In this document: one piece after another, positions 45,044-57,401 of the stretch
Numbering within the stretch: the first letter of the stretch is position 1
Layout of the letters: every line of letters starts with the position of its first letter
Assembly (NCBI RefSeq): GCF_001402915.1
Contig: NZ_CP012945.1
Location: 2,457,501-2,521,500 of the forward strand
DNA: 64,000 bases
Direction: 5' to 3'
Source: Devosia sp. A16
GTDB taxonomy: Bacteria; Pseudomonadota; Alphaproteobacteria; Rhizobiales; Devosiaceae
Notes under the pieces: model-generated
Seen by the model: the letters and a program-made list of their open reading frames with translations, nothing else
The model's database searches: none
Told to the model about the DNA's origin: nothing
Position numbers and translations under genes: made by a program

Positions 45044-46013
45044 AGGACTTCCGCCTTCTTCAAAATGATGCGGCCGCGACGGCGCTCGCCGCGCGAGTTG
45101 AAGATCACCGCCAGCAGGATCGCCGTGCCGGAGATCGCCATCTGCCAGAACGGCGAGATGCCGATCACCGGCAGCGCGTTATTGACGACGCCGAGGAACA
45201 GCGCGCCGAGCACCGCACCGGCGACGGTGCCGATGCCGCCGGCGATCGAGATGCCCCCGATGACGCAGGCCGCAATGATGTTGAGTTCGAACCCGCCGGC
45301 GACATCGACATAGGCCACCGCGTAGCGGGCAATCCACAGGTAGCCGGCGAGGCCGGAGACCATGCCGGCGACGCAGAAGGCGATGAAGCGGGTGCGCCCT
45401 ACATTGATGCCGGCATAGGTGGCGGCCGTTGGGTTGATGCCGGTAGCGTAGAACGAGCGACCGAGCGGGGTGCGGGTCATCAGCACGAAGAACACCGCCA
45501 CGACGGCGATGGCGAACCAGCTGAGCAGCGTGATGCCGAACAGCTCGGTGCGCGGCACCGCCTTGAATGCCTCGGTCATCTGGTGGGCATTGACCCAGGC
45601 GCCGCCGGCGATGACGTAGATCATGCCGCGATAGATGGTGAGCGTGCCCAGCGTCACGACGATGGGCGGGATGTCGAGCTTCCACACCAGCGCGCCGTTG
45701 ATGGCGCCGAGCGCCGTGCCGAGCGCCGCGGCGGCGAGCAACAGCAGCGGAACCGGGATGCCGGGGAAGGCGACGTTGAGCAGCGCGACGCACATGCCGC
45801 ACAGCGCCAGGTTCGCCGCCATCGACAGGTCGATCGAGCGGGTCAGGATCACCACCATCTGGCCAAGCGCCAGCATGATCAGGATCGAGGTGTCGTTGAA
45901 GATATTGGCGAGGCTCCTGGGCTGGATGAAGCCCGGCGAGCGGACCGACACGCCGATGGCAAGGGCGAGGATGGCGACGACCAGCCAAATCTCGCGGTAT
46001 TTCAAAAGCGTCT

Positions 46014-46017
<4 letters not shown>
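45040..46017 (-). CDS. rhaP: L-rhamnose ABC transporter permease (RhaP-like), 325 aa
   Basis: A CUT2-type permease. ILIMLALGQMVVILTRSIDLSMAANLALCG, GTALGAINGALVWKLDIPPIVVTLGTLTIYRGMIYVI and RSFYATGINPTAATYAGINV are the family segments; it is a paralogue of the neighbouring permease, and the two form the heterodimeric pore. It overlaps the ATPase gene by 4 nt. Confidence 0.88.
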
Positions 46018-47567
<1,550 letters not shown>

Positions 47568-47592
47568 GGCTCAGGTCATCCGGGAGTGAAGT

Positions 47593-47630
47593 AACAAAAG
47601 GGCCCGGCGGCGCGGTGCGCTGCCGAGCCC
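47593..47630 (-). terminator. Hairpin with U-run between rhaS and rhaT (partial terminator)
   Basis: On minus, GGGCTCGGCAGCGC and GCGCCGCCGGGCCC pair with two mismatches and are followed by TTTTGTTAC. Lying inside the operon, it should let only part of transcription continue into the transporter genes. Confidence 0.8.
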
Positions 47631-47647
47631 GCTCTCGTCAGCCGATC

Positions 47648-48649
47648 TTAGAAGATCGACGAGAACTGGTCGATGTTCGAGGCATCGTAGGTGAACGGGT
47701 CGCTCATGGCGGCCGAACGGTTGTCGTCGAGCACGATCTTGCCGACGCGACCGATGGCGATCTCCGCACCCGGCTCGGCCTTGGCCTCACCCTTCAGCAG
47801 GTGATAGGCGATCATGGTGGCCGAGTAGCCGAGGTCGATCGGGTTCCAGATGGCGAACGACTTCGAGGCGCCGGACTTGACGTGCGCCGCCATTTCCGAC
47901 GGCAGGCCGAGGCCGGTGACGTTGATCTTGCCGATCAGCCCGGCGTCGGTGACCGCCTGGGCGGCGGCGACGATACCGACCGAGGTCGGGGCCGAGATGG
48001 CCGCCAGATCCGGGAAGGAGGCGATCAGGCCCTGGGCTTCGCGGTAGGACTTGTCGAACAGGTCGTCGCCATAGACGGTCGAGACGACTTCGACGCCCGG
48101 GAACTCGGCATAGTGTTCCTTGGCGGCAGCCAGCCAGGCGTTCTGGTTGGTGGCGGTCGCGGTGCCCGACAGGAAGGCGATCTTGCCCTTGCCGTCCGGC
48201 AGGTTGTCGGCGGCGAGCTTGACGATGGTCTTGCCGATCAGGTCGATCGACGAGGGGTCGAGCTGCACATCGCGGCCTTCGGCGGCGACGCCCGAGTCGA
48301 ACGACACCACGGTGATGCCGCGCTGCTTGGCCTTCTGCAGCGCCGGCACCAGCGCGTCGGGATCGTTGGCCGAGATCACGATGGCATTGACCTGCTGGGC
48401 CACCAGCGTGTTGATCACCTCGATCTGGCCTTCGGCCGTCGGCTCGGTCGGGCCGGTGAAGATGATCTCGACGTCGCCGAGTTCCTTGGCCGCCTCTTCG
48501 GCGCCCTTGCCGGCCGCCACGAAGAAGCCGTTGCCGATGTCCTTGGCGACGACGGCGATGCGGGTCTGGGCGAAGCTGGCGCCGGTCGCGGCGAGCAGGG
48601 CCATGGCGGCAACGGCCGAGCCGATGCCGATAGTCTTGAGCAGTTTCAT
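47648..48649 (-). CDS. rhaS: L-rhamnose ABC transporter substrate-binding protein (RhaS), 333 aa
   Basis: A Sec signal peptide (MKLLKTIGIGSAVAAMALLA, cleavage near SFA-QT) precedes a CUT2 periplasmic-binding protein: RIAVVAKDIGNGFFVAAGKG, VNAIVISANDPDALVPALQK, ITVVSFDSGVAAEGRDVQLD, and SGTATATNQNAWLAA. This matches the rhizobial RhaS type. The start ATG 48649 is preceded by AGGATAC. It is the promoter-proximal transporter gene, with candidate regulator sites upstream at 48671-48691, and is followed by a partial terminator. Confidence 0.9.
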   Translation of the reverse strand: MKLLKTIGIGSAVAAMALLAATGASFAQTRIAVVAKDIGNGFFVAAGKGAEEAAKELGDVEIIFTGPTEPTAEGQIEVINTLVAQQVNAIVISANDPDALVPALQKAKQRGITVVSFDSGVAAEGRDVQLDPSSIDLIGKTIVKLAADNLPDGKGKIAFLSGTATATNQNAWLAAAKEHYAEFPGVEVVSTVYGDDLFDKSYREAQGLIASFPDLAAISAPTSVGIVAAAQAVTDAGLIGKINVTGLGLPSEMAAHVKSGASKSFAIWNPIDLGYSATMIAYHLLKGEAKAEPGAEIAIGRVGKIVLDDNRSAAMSDPFTYDASNIDQFSSIF

Positions 48650-48670
48650 ACGGGTATCCTCCCTTGACGA

Positions 48671-48691
48671 TGCTAACATGCTAACATGTCA
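48671..48691. promoter_or_regulatory. Tandem repeats upstream of rhaS, candidate DeoR operator
   Basis: On minus TGACATGTTAGCATGTTAGC contains two direct copies of TGTTAGCA in register. The TGACATGTT part recurs on plus at 49670-49678 before rhaD. A shared site for the DeoR-type regulator at both promoters is likely but unproven. Confidence 0.55.
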
Positions 48692-48744
48692 GTGAATGGG
48701 CTGTCGAGATTTGTCGTTCAGCCCTTCGTAGTGCCGCTCGGTCG

Positions 48745-49560
48745 TCAGGCGACCGAGGCGGATTGGCCGGCCGATTGGCGATCCTGACCGGCATCGACAA
48801 CGGTGAGACCGACTCCGGCCTTTTCCAGCATGGCGCGGTCTTCCTCGCGGATGCCGCTGTCGGTGATCACCATCGAGATCCGGTCGAGAGCGCAGAGGAT
48901 CAGGCTGGAGCGTCCCTCGAATTTCGAGGAATCGGCGAGCACGATCAACTCCTCGGCCTGGTTGATCAGCGCCAGTTCGGACTGCACCACCATCGGATCG
49001 GCTTCCATCAGGCCGTGTGCGCCGAGGCCCTGGCAGCCGATGAACATGCGCTTGGCGTAAAAGTGCGAGGCAACCACCCCGCCGAATGGCGAGAGGATCA
49101 CGTTCTGCTCGCGATAGACCGTGCCGCCGGGAATGACCACGCTGTTGCGCGAATTGTGCAGCAGGTGCTCGGCGATGGCGAAACTGTTGGTGAACACCGA
49201 GAGCCGGCGTCCGGTCAGGTAGTGCACCATCTGGTAGGTGGTGGTGCCGCCGTTGATGATGATCGGCTCGCCGTCCTTGCAGAGGTCTGCTGCAGCCCGG
49301 GCGATGGCGCGCTTCTGTGCGATGTTGATGGTTTCGTTGACCGAGAAGGGGCGCCCCATCAGCCCGCCTTGCTCCGGCGGGTTGATCGCTTCGGCGCCAC
49401 CGCGCACCCGACGCAACCGGCCCTGCACGTGCAGCGCCGCGATGTCGCGGCGAATGGTGGCTTCCGACGTGCCGGTGATATCGACCAGTTCGGCCACTGT
49501 CGCCAGCGGACGCGCCTGGACGGCGGCCAGAATGACCCGGTGTCGCTCGGTTTCGTGCAA
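48745..49560 (-). CDS. rhaR: DeoR-family transcriptional regulator of the rhamnose locus (RhaR-like), 271 aa
   Basis: The helix-turn-helix TVAELVDITGTSEATIRRDIAALHVQGRLRRVRGG is the DeoR signature. The C-terminal sugar-phosphate-binding domain has KRAIARAAADLCKDGEPIIINGGTTTYQMVHYL and MFIGCQGLGAHGLMEADP. In Rhizobium leguminosarum a DeoR regulator heads the rha transporter operon in this position. It is transcribed toward rhaS and divergently from rhaD; candidate binding sites are at 48671-48691 and 49670-49678. The effector is probably a rhamnose-pathway sugar phosphate (inference). Confidence 0.88.
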   Translation of the reverse strand: MHETERHRVILAAVQARPLATVAELVDITGTSEATIRRDIAALHVQGRLRRVRGGAEAINPPEQGGLMGRPFSVNETINIAQKRAIARAAADLCKDGEPIIINGGTTTYQMVHYLTGRRLSVFTNSFAIAEHLLHNSRNSVVIPGGTVYREQNVILSPFGGVVASHFYAKRMFIGCQGLGAHGLMEADPMVVQSELALINQAEELIVLADSSKFEGRSSLILCALDRISMVITDSGIREEDRAMLEKAGVGLTVVDAGQDRQSAGQSASVA

Positions 49561-49669
49561 GATCGTCTCCCTTGCTGCTAATTTTCACCAAAATCCGTCA
49601 CTGTCAATCATTTCGCCGTACCGATTACGACGTTTGCCGCATTCATGATTGGTATTGAGTGTTTCTGAT

Positions 49670-49678
49670 TGACATGTT
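49670..49678. promoter_or_regulatory. TGACATGTT site in the rhaR-rhaD divergent region
   Basis: TGACATGTT repeats the half-site seen before rhaS (48683-48691, opposite strand). It lies about 60 bp before the rhaD start, inside a possible TTGACA promoter box (49669-49674). Rest of the 177-bp region: no other motif recognised. Confidence 0.45.
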
Positions 49679-49737
49679 CCGAGGATCGGAGGCATGTCCG
49701 GTACCAATTCAGGACCAACGCCTTCGGGAGGATTAGC

Positions 49738-51837
<2,100 letters not shown>

Positions 51838-51843
51838 CAAGCA

Positions 51844-51979
51844 AAGGCCCCCTCACCCGGATCGCGTCGCGATCCGACCTCTCCCCCAAGGGAGAGGTGC
51901 GATGGGGGCGAGATCGTGCCACCCACCACCTCTCCCTTGGGGGAGAGGTCGCCGCGAAGCGGCGGGTGAGGGGCCTTCA
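51844..51979. repeat. Inverted-repeat intergenic element, AAGGCCCCCTCACCCG subfamily
   Basis: AAGGCCCCCTCACCC (left) faces GGGTGAGGGGCCTT (right), with inner ACCTCTCCCCCAAGGGAGAG and CCTCTCCCTTGGGGGAGAGG palindromes. It is inside the rhaD-rhaI unit. It shares both ends and the palindrome type with 63401-63552. Confidence 0.83.
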
Positions 51980-51996
51980 AGAACAGGGGAGGAAAC

Positions 51997-53289
51997 ATGA
52001 CCGACCAACTCATCGACCAGTCCGTGGTCGACCAGACCAACGACGCCAACCGCAAGGCGCTCGAGGCCGATTACGCGCATCTGGGCGAGCATCTCAGCCG
52101 GCGCGGCATCGACATCGATGCCATCCTGAAGAAGGTCTCGGCCTATACCGTCGCCGTGCCCTCCTGGGGTGTCGGCACCGGCGGCACACGCTTCGCCAAA
52201 TTCCCCGGCACGGGCGAGCCGCGCGACATCTTCGACAAGCTCGAGGATTGCTCGGTGATCAACCAGCTGACCCGCGCCACCCCCAATGTCTCGCTGCATA
52301 TTCCATGGGACAAGGCCGACCCGAACCGGCTGAAGCAGGCGGCGTCGCGCTTCGGGCTGGGGTTCGATGCAATGAACTCCAACACCTTCTCGGACGCGCC
52401 GGGCCAGAAACACTCCTATCGCTTCGGCTCGCTCGCCAACTACGCCAGGGAGACGCGCCAGCAGGCGATCGAGCACAATCTCGAGTGCATCGAGATCGGC
52501 AAGACCATCGGCTCGAAGGCGCTGACGGTGTGGATCGGCGATGGCTCGAATTTCCCCGGCCAGGTCAATTTCACCAGGGTGTTCGAATATTATCTCGAGG
52601 CGATGAAGGCGATCTACGCCGATCTGCCCGATGACTGGAAGCTCTTCACCGAGCACAAGATGTACGAGCCGGCGTTCTATTCGACGGTGGTGCAGGACTG
52701 GGGAACCAATTACCTGATCGCCACCGAACTCGGCGACAAGGCGCAGTGCCTCGTAGACCTCGGCCACCATGCGCCCAACGTCAATATCGAGATGATCGTT
52801 GCCCGGCTGATCCAGTTCAAGAAGCTGGGCGGCTTCCACTTCAACGATTCCAAGTACGGCGACGACGACCTCGATACCGGCTCGATCGACCCGTATCGGC
52901 TGTTCCTGGTGTTCAACGAACTGGTCGATGCCGAACTCCGCCAGGCCGACGGCTTCGCGCCGGCGCATATGCTGGACCAGAGCCACAACGTCACCGACCC
53001 TATCGAGTCGCTGATCCGCTCGGCCAACGAAGTGCGGCGCGCCTATGCGCTGGCGCTGCTGGTCGACCGCCAGGCGCTCGAGGGCTACCAGCAGTCGGAC
53101 GACGCGCTGATGGCCTCGGAAACGCTGAAGACCGCTTTCCGCACCGATGTCGAACCGATCCTCGCCAAGGCGCGGCTCGACGCCAACGGCGCCATCGACC
53201 CGATCGCGGCCTATCGCAAGGCGGGGTACCGCCAGCGCGTCGCGGCGGTGCGTCCGGCGGTGGCGGCAGGTGGCGGCGGGATCGTGTGA
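51997..53289 (+). CDS. rhaI: L-rhamnose isomerase RhaI (rhizobial/pseudomonad type), 430 aa
   Basis: The sequence contains YTVAVPSWGVGTGGTRFAKFPG, MNSNTFSDAPGQKHSYRFGS, VWIGDGSNFPGQVNF, FTEHKMYEPAFYSTVVQDWG and VDLGHHAPNVNIEMIVARL, then FHFNDSKYGDDDLD: the metal-binding barrel residues of the Pseudomonas stutzeri-type rhamnose isomerase. It converts L-rhamnose to L-rhamnulose. It follows rhaD on plus across an inverted-repeat element, with GGGGAGGAA before ATG 51997. The C-terminal tail (~25 residues, VRPAVAAGGGGIV) is alanine/glycine rich. Confidence 0.95.
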   Translation: MTDQLIDQSVVDQTNDANRKALEADYAHLGEHLSRRGIDIDAILKKVSAYTVAVPSWGVGTGGTRFAKFPGTGEPRDIFDKLEDCSVINQLTRATPNVSLHIPWDKADPNRLKQAASRFGLGFDAMNSNTFSDAPGQKHSYRFGSLANYARETRQQAIEHNLECIEIGKTIGSKALTVWIGDGSNFPGQVNFTRVFEYYLEAMKAIYADLPDDWKLFTEHKMYEPAFYSTVVQDWGTNYLIATELGDKAQCLVDLGHHAPNVNIEMIVARLIQFKKLGGFHFNDSKYGDDDLDTGSIDPYRLFLVFNELVDAELRQADGFAPAHMLDQSHNVTDPIESLIRSANEVRRAYALALLVDRQALEGYQQSDDALMASETLKTAFRTDVEPILAKARLDANGAIDPIAAYRKAGYRQRVAAVRPAVAAGGGGIV

Positions 53290-53309
53290 GCCTCGTGGGC
53301 CGGTGGCTA

Positions 53310-53427
53310 GCTGACCCCCACCCCTGTCCCCTCCCCCTAAGAATGGGGAGGGAGACCAAAGCACCGACGCTGGTGAGAGCGTCTCCCTCCCCTTGTTTAG
53401 GGGGAGGGGACAGGGGTGGGGGGCAGC
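53310..53427. repeat. Inverted-repeat intergenic element, ACCCCCACCCCTGTCCCCTC subfamily
   Basis: The left arm (53310-53355, CCCCACCCCTGTCCCCTCCC) and right arm (53382-53427, GGGGAGGGGACAGGGGTGGG) pair over ~40 bp with few mismatches. It lies between converging genes. It resembles the elements described elsewhere in plan but not in detail. Confidence 0.8.
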
Positions 53428-53452
53428 CTGCTCCAGCCCATCGGTCGAACGA

Positions 53453-54430
53453 CTAGGCCATCACCTCCCGCAACCCGAGCGCCTCGATCGCCGCGAGCTG
53501 CTCCGGCTCGAGCGGGCCGGCGCGCTCGGCGTCCAGCGCATCCGACAGCTCGTCGCGGTTCTTCACGCCCAGCACCAGCGTCTCGACCCCGGCCATGCCC
53601 AACGCATAGCGATAGGCAATGATCGCCGGGTCCTCACCCCACTTGGCGCAGAGCGCCCGGAACGGCGCGGCCAACGCGAAATCCTCGCTATCGCGCGCAT
53701 GCAGCGGCTGCCGGTCGAAGCGCGAGGTCAGCGCCCCGGCCTGTACCGCGCGGATCGCCATCACCCCGACGCCGCTCAGATGCGCCGCTTCGATGATGTC
53801 GCGAGCCCGCGAAGGCGTCGAGAAGGCGATCAGCCCACCGGGACTGTCGAGGAGGTTGGCGACCGCCTGCACGGCGTGCGGTCGTGGCCCCAGCGTCACC
53901 GCATCGACGATCGTGGCGGGCACGCTGACCCCGGTGATACCCCAGCCGCCGATCAGGCCGTCGCGCTGCAATTGCTGGAAGGCCGGCACCACAGCCTCGC
54001 GATAGCTCGACCAGGTGGTGGCGATTTCGCTGCGCCGCTCGTTCTCCGAGGGGTAGACGAAATCGTCGGGGCAGATCTGGTTGTGGAGGAAGAACAGGTC
54101 GACCTGCTCGAGCCGCATCGCCTCGAGGCTCTGCTCGAGCGAAGCGCGGAGCCGGCGGTAGACCTGCTCATCGGGCAGTGTGCCGATGCCGCACTTCGTG
54201 GTGACCTTCACGCCCTTGGGCAGCCGCCCGTCGAAGGCCTCGCCGATCAGCGCCTCGCACAGCTTGTAGCCGGGCGCCGCGTCGATCATGTCGATGCCTT
54301 CGTCCACCGCCGTCCGGAGGGTGGCGATGCCCTCGTCGCGGCTGGTCTCGCCCCACACCTGGCCGATGCCGCCGCCGCCAAGCGTCAGGCAGCTGACCTT
54401 GCCGATCGAGCCGAACTGTCGCTTCTCCAT
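53453..54430 (-). CDS. Aldo/keto reductase, 325 aa
   Basis: The catalytic tetrad positions are seen: Asp and Tyr in IDMIDAAPGYKLCEALI, Lys in VKVTTKCGIG, His in DLFFLHNQI, with the NADP-binding C-terminal part (GVMAIRAVQAGALTS, YALGMAGVETLVLGVKNRDEL). It is paralogous to the gene upstream, which it overlaps by 1 nt. Carbonyl substrate unknown; the rhamnose pathway product L-lactaldehyde is a possible substrate only by proximity. Confidence 0.87.
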   Translation of the reverse strand: MEKRQFGSIGKVSCLTLGGGGIGQVWGETSRDEGIATLRTAVDEGIDMIDAAPGYKLCEALIGEAFDGRLPKGVKVTTKCGIGTLPDEQVYRRLRASLEQSLEAMRLEQVDLFFLHNQICPDDFVYPSENERRSEIATTWSSYREAVVPAFQQLQRDGLIGGWGITGVSVPATIVDAVTLGPRPHAVQAVANLLDSPGGLIAFSTPSRARDIIEAAHLSGVGVMAIRAVQAGALTSRFDRQPLHARDSEDFALAAPFRALCAKWGEDPAIIAYRYALGMAGVETLVLGVKNRDELSDALDAERAGPLEPEQLAAIEALGLREVMA

Positions 54431-55425
54431 CAGATCTCCTCCAGAGCCAGTTCACGCCCCAGCAGGGCGTCGATCTCAGCCATTGCGGCCATCGGGAGCG
54501 GGCCCTTGTCGAGCGCGCCCAGGTTGTCGCGGATCTGCGCCTCGGTCTTGAAGCCGGGGATCGGGATGGTCTGCGGCGAACGGGCCAGCACCCAGCCGAG
54601 CGCCCCTTGCGCTACGGAGCGACCGCCGCTGGTCAGCAGGTCGCGGATGGCGTCGAGCTTTCTGAGCGACTCCGCCGAAGGCCGCCCATCCTTGAAGTCG
54701 CGCACCCAGCTGTGGCCGGCGCCGCGCACGTCGTCGGTCGAGACCCGCGACTGCGCCGTGAACTTGCCGGTCAGGAACCCCATGGCGAGAGGCGATCGGA
54801 TCAGGTTGGGCAGGCGGTGCCTGTCGCACAGCGTCACCATTTGAGGGCCGTCACGGAACACATCGAGTCCCTGCTGCACGGCCTTGAAGTGCGGGTAGTG
54901 CAGCACGCGCGATACCGCTGCGGCATCGTCGGTGCTCCAGCCCCAGGCGGCGATGTCGCCGGCTCCGGCGCGGCGCTCGAGGGCAGGGGCCAGCCGCTCC
55001 ATCGCCTCGGCCGAGGCGTCCCCGACATGCAACTGGTAGAGGTCGATTCGCTCGCGCCCGAGCCGGCTCAGGGAGGCGGCGAGGGCTTTCTCCATATATT
55101 CCGGCGTGACGTCGGTGCCGGTCAGCTCGCGCTTCGATCGATCATGGGTGAAGCCGAACTTGGTGGCGATCACGACATCGGCGCGGTTGCCGAAGGCCCG
55201 GCCCAGTATCTCTTCGCTATGGCCGGTGCCATAGGCGTCGGCCGTGTCGAAGAGGCGGGCGCCCAGCTCGCGGGCCAGCGCCAAGGCCCTGAGCGACTGG
55301 GCGTCGTCGATTTCGCCCCAGCCATCCTGCCGGCCATCCATCTTGAACGGCCCGCCAATGGCCCAGCACCCGACGCCGATGCGTGGGACCTCCCGCCCGT
55401 CCCACAGGCGCAGCGTCACGCTCAT
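54430..55425 (-). CDS. Aldo/keto reductase (YdjG/YajO-like), 331 aa
   Basis: LFDTADAYGTGHSEEILGRA carries Asp and Tyr, VVIATKFGFT the Lys, and IDLYQLHVGDASAE the His of the catalytic tetrad. The NADPH-binding motif lies near AQGALGWVLARSPQTIPIPGFK. It starts inside the stop of a DUF1127 mini-gene (ATGA overlap) and ends on the start of the second reductase (TGATG). This coupling makes a three-gene unit divergent from a LysR gene. Confidence 0.9.
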   Translation of the reverse strand: MSVTLRLWDGREVPRIGVGCWAIGGPFKMDGRQDGWGEIDDAQSLRALALARELGARLFDTADAYGTGHSEEILGRAFGNRADVVIATKFGFTHDRSKRELTGTDVTPEYMEKALAASLSRLGRERIDLYQLHVGDASAEAMERLAPALERRAGAGDIAAWGWSTDDAAAVSRVLHYPHFKAVQQGLDVFRDGPQMVTLCDRHRLPNLIRSPLAMGFLTGKFTAQSRVSTDDVRGAGHSWVRDFKDGRPSAESLRKLDAIRDLLTSGGRSVAQGALGWVLARSPQTIPIPGFKTEAQIRDNLGALDKGPLPMAAMAEIDALLGRELALEEI

Positions 55426-55571
55426 TTCTCACCTGTGCGGACACTGTGGGAGATGCACTCGCGCTCGATGCCGAGATCGGCCAGCAGGTGGTCGTCGAGC
55501 TGCTTCAGCCGCCGGATATCACGGCGCAAGTGCGACCACTCGGTAAGGCGGCGGGTCAGGGTTCGGAACAT
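55422..55571 (-). CDS. DUF1127-family mini-protein, 49 aa
   Basis: A 50-codon gene. The product starts MFRTLTRRLTEWSHLRRDIR and has the DUF1127 signature RLKQLDDHLLADLGIER. GAAAGGAGACCG is a strong ribosome-binding site before ATG 55571. The protein is basic and helical; relatives in alphaproteobacteria bind RNA or affect phosphate and C1 metabolism. It is the first gene of the aldo/keto reductase unit and overlaps the first reductase by 4 nt. Confidence 0.85.
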   Translation of the reverse strand: MFRTLTRRLTEWSHLRRDIRRLKQLDDHLLADLGIERECISHSVRTGEK

Positions 55572-55726
55572 TTCGGTCTCCTTTCAACAACGCAAAGCGA
55601 CACCGTCTCCACTCCGGTTGCGGAGCGGACATTCCCATGGTGAGGCTGCGCTTGGGCGATGCGGTCTGGCGGTCAAGTTGTTGACGGCCATGCGCGCTTC
55701 GAACGCCCCATACTTGCTCCTTCCCG

Positions 55727-55744
55727 GCTTGAAGCGATACAAGC
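55727..55744. promoter_or_regulatory. LysR-type T-N11-A box between the LysR gene and the reductase unit
   Basis: GCTTG (55727-55731) and CAAGC (55740-55744) form a perfect 5-bp inverted repeat with T-N11-A spacing. It lies 31 bp before the LysR gene, in the divergent promoter region. Confidence 0.6.
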
Positions 55745-55775
55745 AAGTGCGCAACGCGCTTTGCAGGAATGAAAG

Positions 55776-56663
55776 ATGAGCGTCGGAGACAGCATCTCCT
55801 GGGACGACCTGCGGCTCTTCCTCGACGTCGCGCGGCTGGGTGGATTGAGCGCCGCAACCACCACGACCGGGCTCAGCGCCGCGACGCTGGGGCGCCGGGT
55901 CACGGCGCTCGAGCAGCAGATCGGCGAGCCGCTATTCGTGCGGCGGCAGACCGGCTACCAACTCACGCCGGTCGGGGAAGAACTGCTGGCGCGCGCCGAG
56001 GATGTCGAGGCGGCGATGCGGGCGCTGACCCGCTGGCGCGACGGCTCGGTCGGCGAGCAGATCGTGCGCATCTCGGCCGGCACCTGGACCTCGGCCTTCC
56101 TCGCCCGCCATATCGGCGCGCTCTGGCACGTCGACGACAATATCCGCATCGAGTTCGCCACCGCCTATACGAAGCTCGATATCGGCCGGCGCGCCGCCGA
56201 CATCGGGGTGCGCTCGGAGCGGCCGCTCGACCCCAACCTCGCCGGGCGGCAGATCGGCCGGGTGGCGCATGCGCTCTATTCGGGTCTGCACCTGATCAAC
56301 GGCATCGAGGCCGGGCTGTTTGTCGGGGTCACCGGCGACGCCGCCAATGTCGCCTCGGCCCGCTGGCTGATGGCCCATCACGGCGATCGCATCGGGGTGC
56401 GCGGCAACGACGTGCAGAGCGTACGCGAACTGGTCGCGGCCGGCGCCGGGCTCGGGGTGTTCCCCTGCTTCGTCGGCGACAGCGATGATCGGCTGGTGCG
56501 GGTGGCGATGCCGATCACCGAGCTCGAAACCGAACAGTGGCTGGTGACTCACCACGAGGATCGGCACCGTCCCGAGGTCCGGCTGGTCGCCGACCGCGTC
56601 GCAGCGTTGATGCGCGAGCATGGGCCGCTGTTCCGCGGCGAGCGCCGGCGGCCACCGTCTTAA
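55776..56663 (+). CDS. LysR-family transcriptional regulator, 295 aa
   Basis: The helix-turn-helix is LRLFLDVARLGGLSAATTTT through LGRRVTALEQQIGEPLFVRR, followed by QTGYQLTPVGEELLARAEDV and a substrate-binding-like effector domain (EFATAYTKLDIGRRAADIG). Divergent orientation to the DUF1127/reductase unit with a T-N11-A box between them is the classic LysR arrangement, so the reductases are the expected targets. Effector unknown. Confidence 0.92.
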   Translation: MSVGDSISWDDLRLFLDVARLGGLSAATTTTGLSAATLGRRVTALEQQIGEPLFVRRQTGYQLTPVGEELLARAEDVEAAMRALTRWRDGSVGEQIVRISAGTWTSAFLARHIGALWHVDDNIRIEFATAYTKLDIGRRAADIGVRSERPLDPNLAGRQIGRVAHALYSGLHLINGIEAGLFVGVTGDAANVASARWLMAHHGDRIGVRGNDVQSVRELVAAGAGLGVFPCFVGDSDDRLVRVAMPITELETEQWLVTHHEDRHRPEVRLVADRVAALMREHGPLFRGERRRPPS

Positions 56664-56728
56664 CCTCGCTCTAAGCGGCGTCCCCGATAGTGACGGCGGG
56701 GAATGCAATCGACTGGAGTGCCTCGGAA

Positions 56729-57262
56729 ATGCGCGCCGCAGCCTATGTGGTCGGCCCCCCGGATGGTCCGGGGGCAGCGCTGACGGATCTGGCGCGCGGG
56801 CTCGGTTTTCCTGTCGTGCAGACCTATGCCGGCCTCGCCGCCGCCGAGACCCAGGCGCAGCAGACGCCATTGCTGTTCTTCCTGTTCGCCGCCGCCGCCG
56901 ATGTCGGCAGCCTCAAGCCGGTGGCCGATGCCATCCGCTTCTCCTCCAGCCGCCGCATCCGCTTTTCGCCGATGGTGTATTTTTCCGAAAGCCCGCTGGT
57001 CGAGGCGATCAGGACCTGCGTCGAGATGGGCTTTGACGACGTGCTGACCCTGCCATTCACGCAAGCGCGCGTGGCGAGCCGGCTGCAGCGGCTCGTCGAT
57101 CACACCCAGGTCTATTTCGAGACCGCCACCTATTTGGGCCCCGACCGCGGCGCGCAGCAGACGCATGGCCGCTCCGGCATGCAGTATCGCCGGCTCGAGA
57201 TCATCCGCTCGCCGGCGCGCGGGGTGAGCGTGATGCGCGACGAGATGCAGGTGGCGGTGTAG
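56729..57262 (+). CDS. Degenerate response-regulator receiver-like protein, 177 aa
   Basis: Alternating strands and helices fit a receiver fold: RAAAYVVGP, FPVVQTYAG, LLFFLFAA, FSPMVYFSES, then the late FDDVLTLPFTQARVASRLQRLV. No Asp stands at the end of the third strand and the Lys of the usual KPF reads L in TLPF, so phosphorylation is unlikely. After the fold comes YLGPDRG, resembling the YxGPDRR tail found on many alphaproteobacterial receiver proteins. ATG 56729 has GGAG upstream. No output domain; function unknown. Confidence 0.6.
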   Translation: MRAAAYVVGPPDGPGAALTDLARGLGFPVVQTYAGLAAAETQAQQTPLLFFLFAAAADVGSLKPVADAIRFSSSRRIRFSPMVYFSESPLVEAIRTCVEMGFDDVLTLPFTQARVASRLQRLVDHTQVYFETATYLGPDRGAQQTHGRSGMQYRRLEIIRSPARGVSVMRDEMQVAV

Positions 57263-57401
57263 GGACCGGTCCCACCGAAAGGTCAGCCCGCGCCGGCTCA
57301 TCCTTGAGCCCCACCAATAACCCGCATCACAAAGCCCGCCTTGCCCCTTTGAACCGATTTTACTAGGGTCGCGACGTTTCCTTCCCGCGAGTTCCCCCAA
57401 G

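Noticed and set aside
55572-55775. General-stress (EcfG-type) promoter of the DUF1127 gene
   Set aside because: No convincing GGAAC and CGTT pair with 16-17 bp spacing was found on minus.
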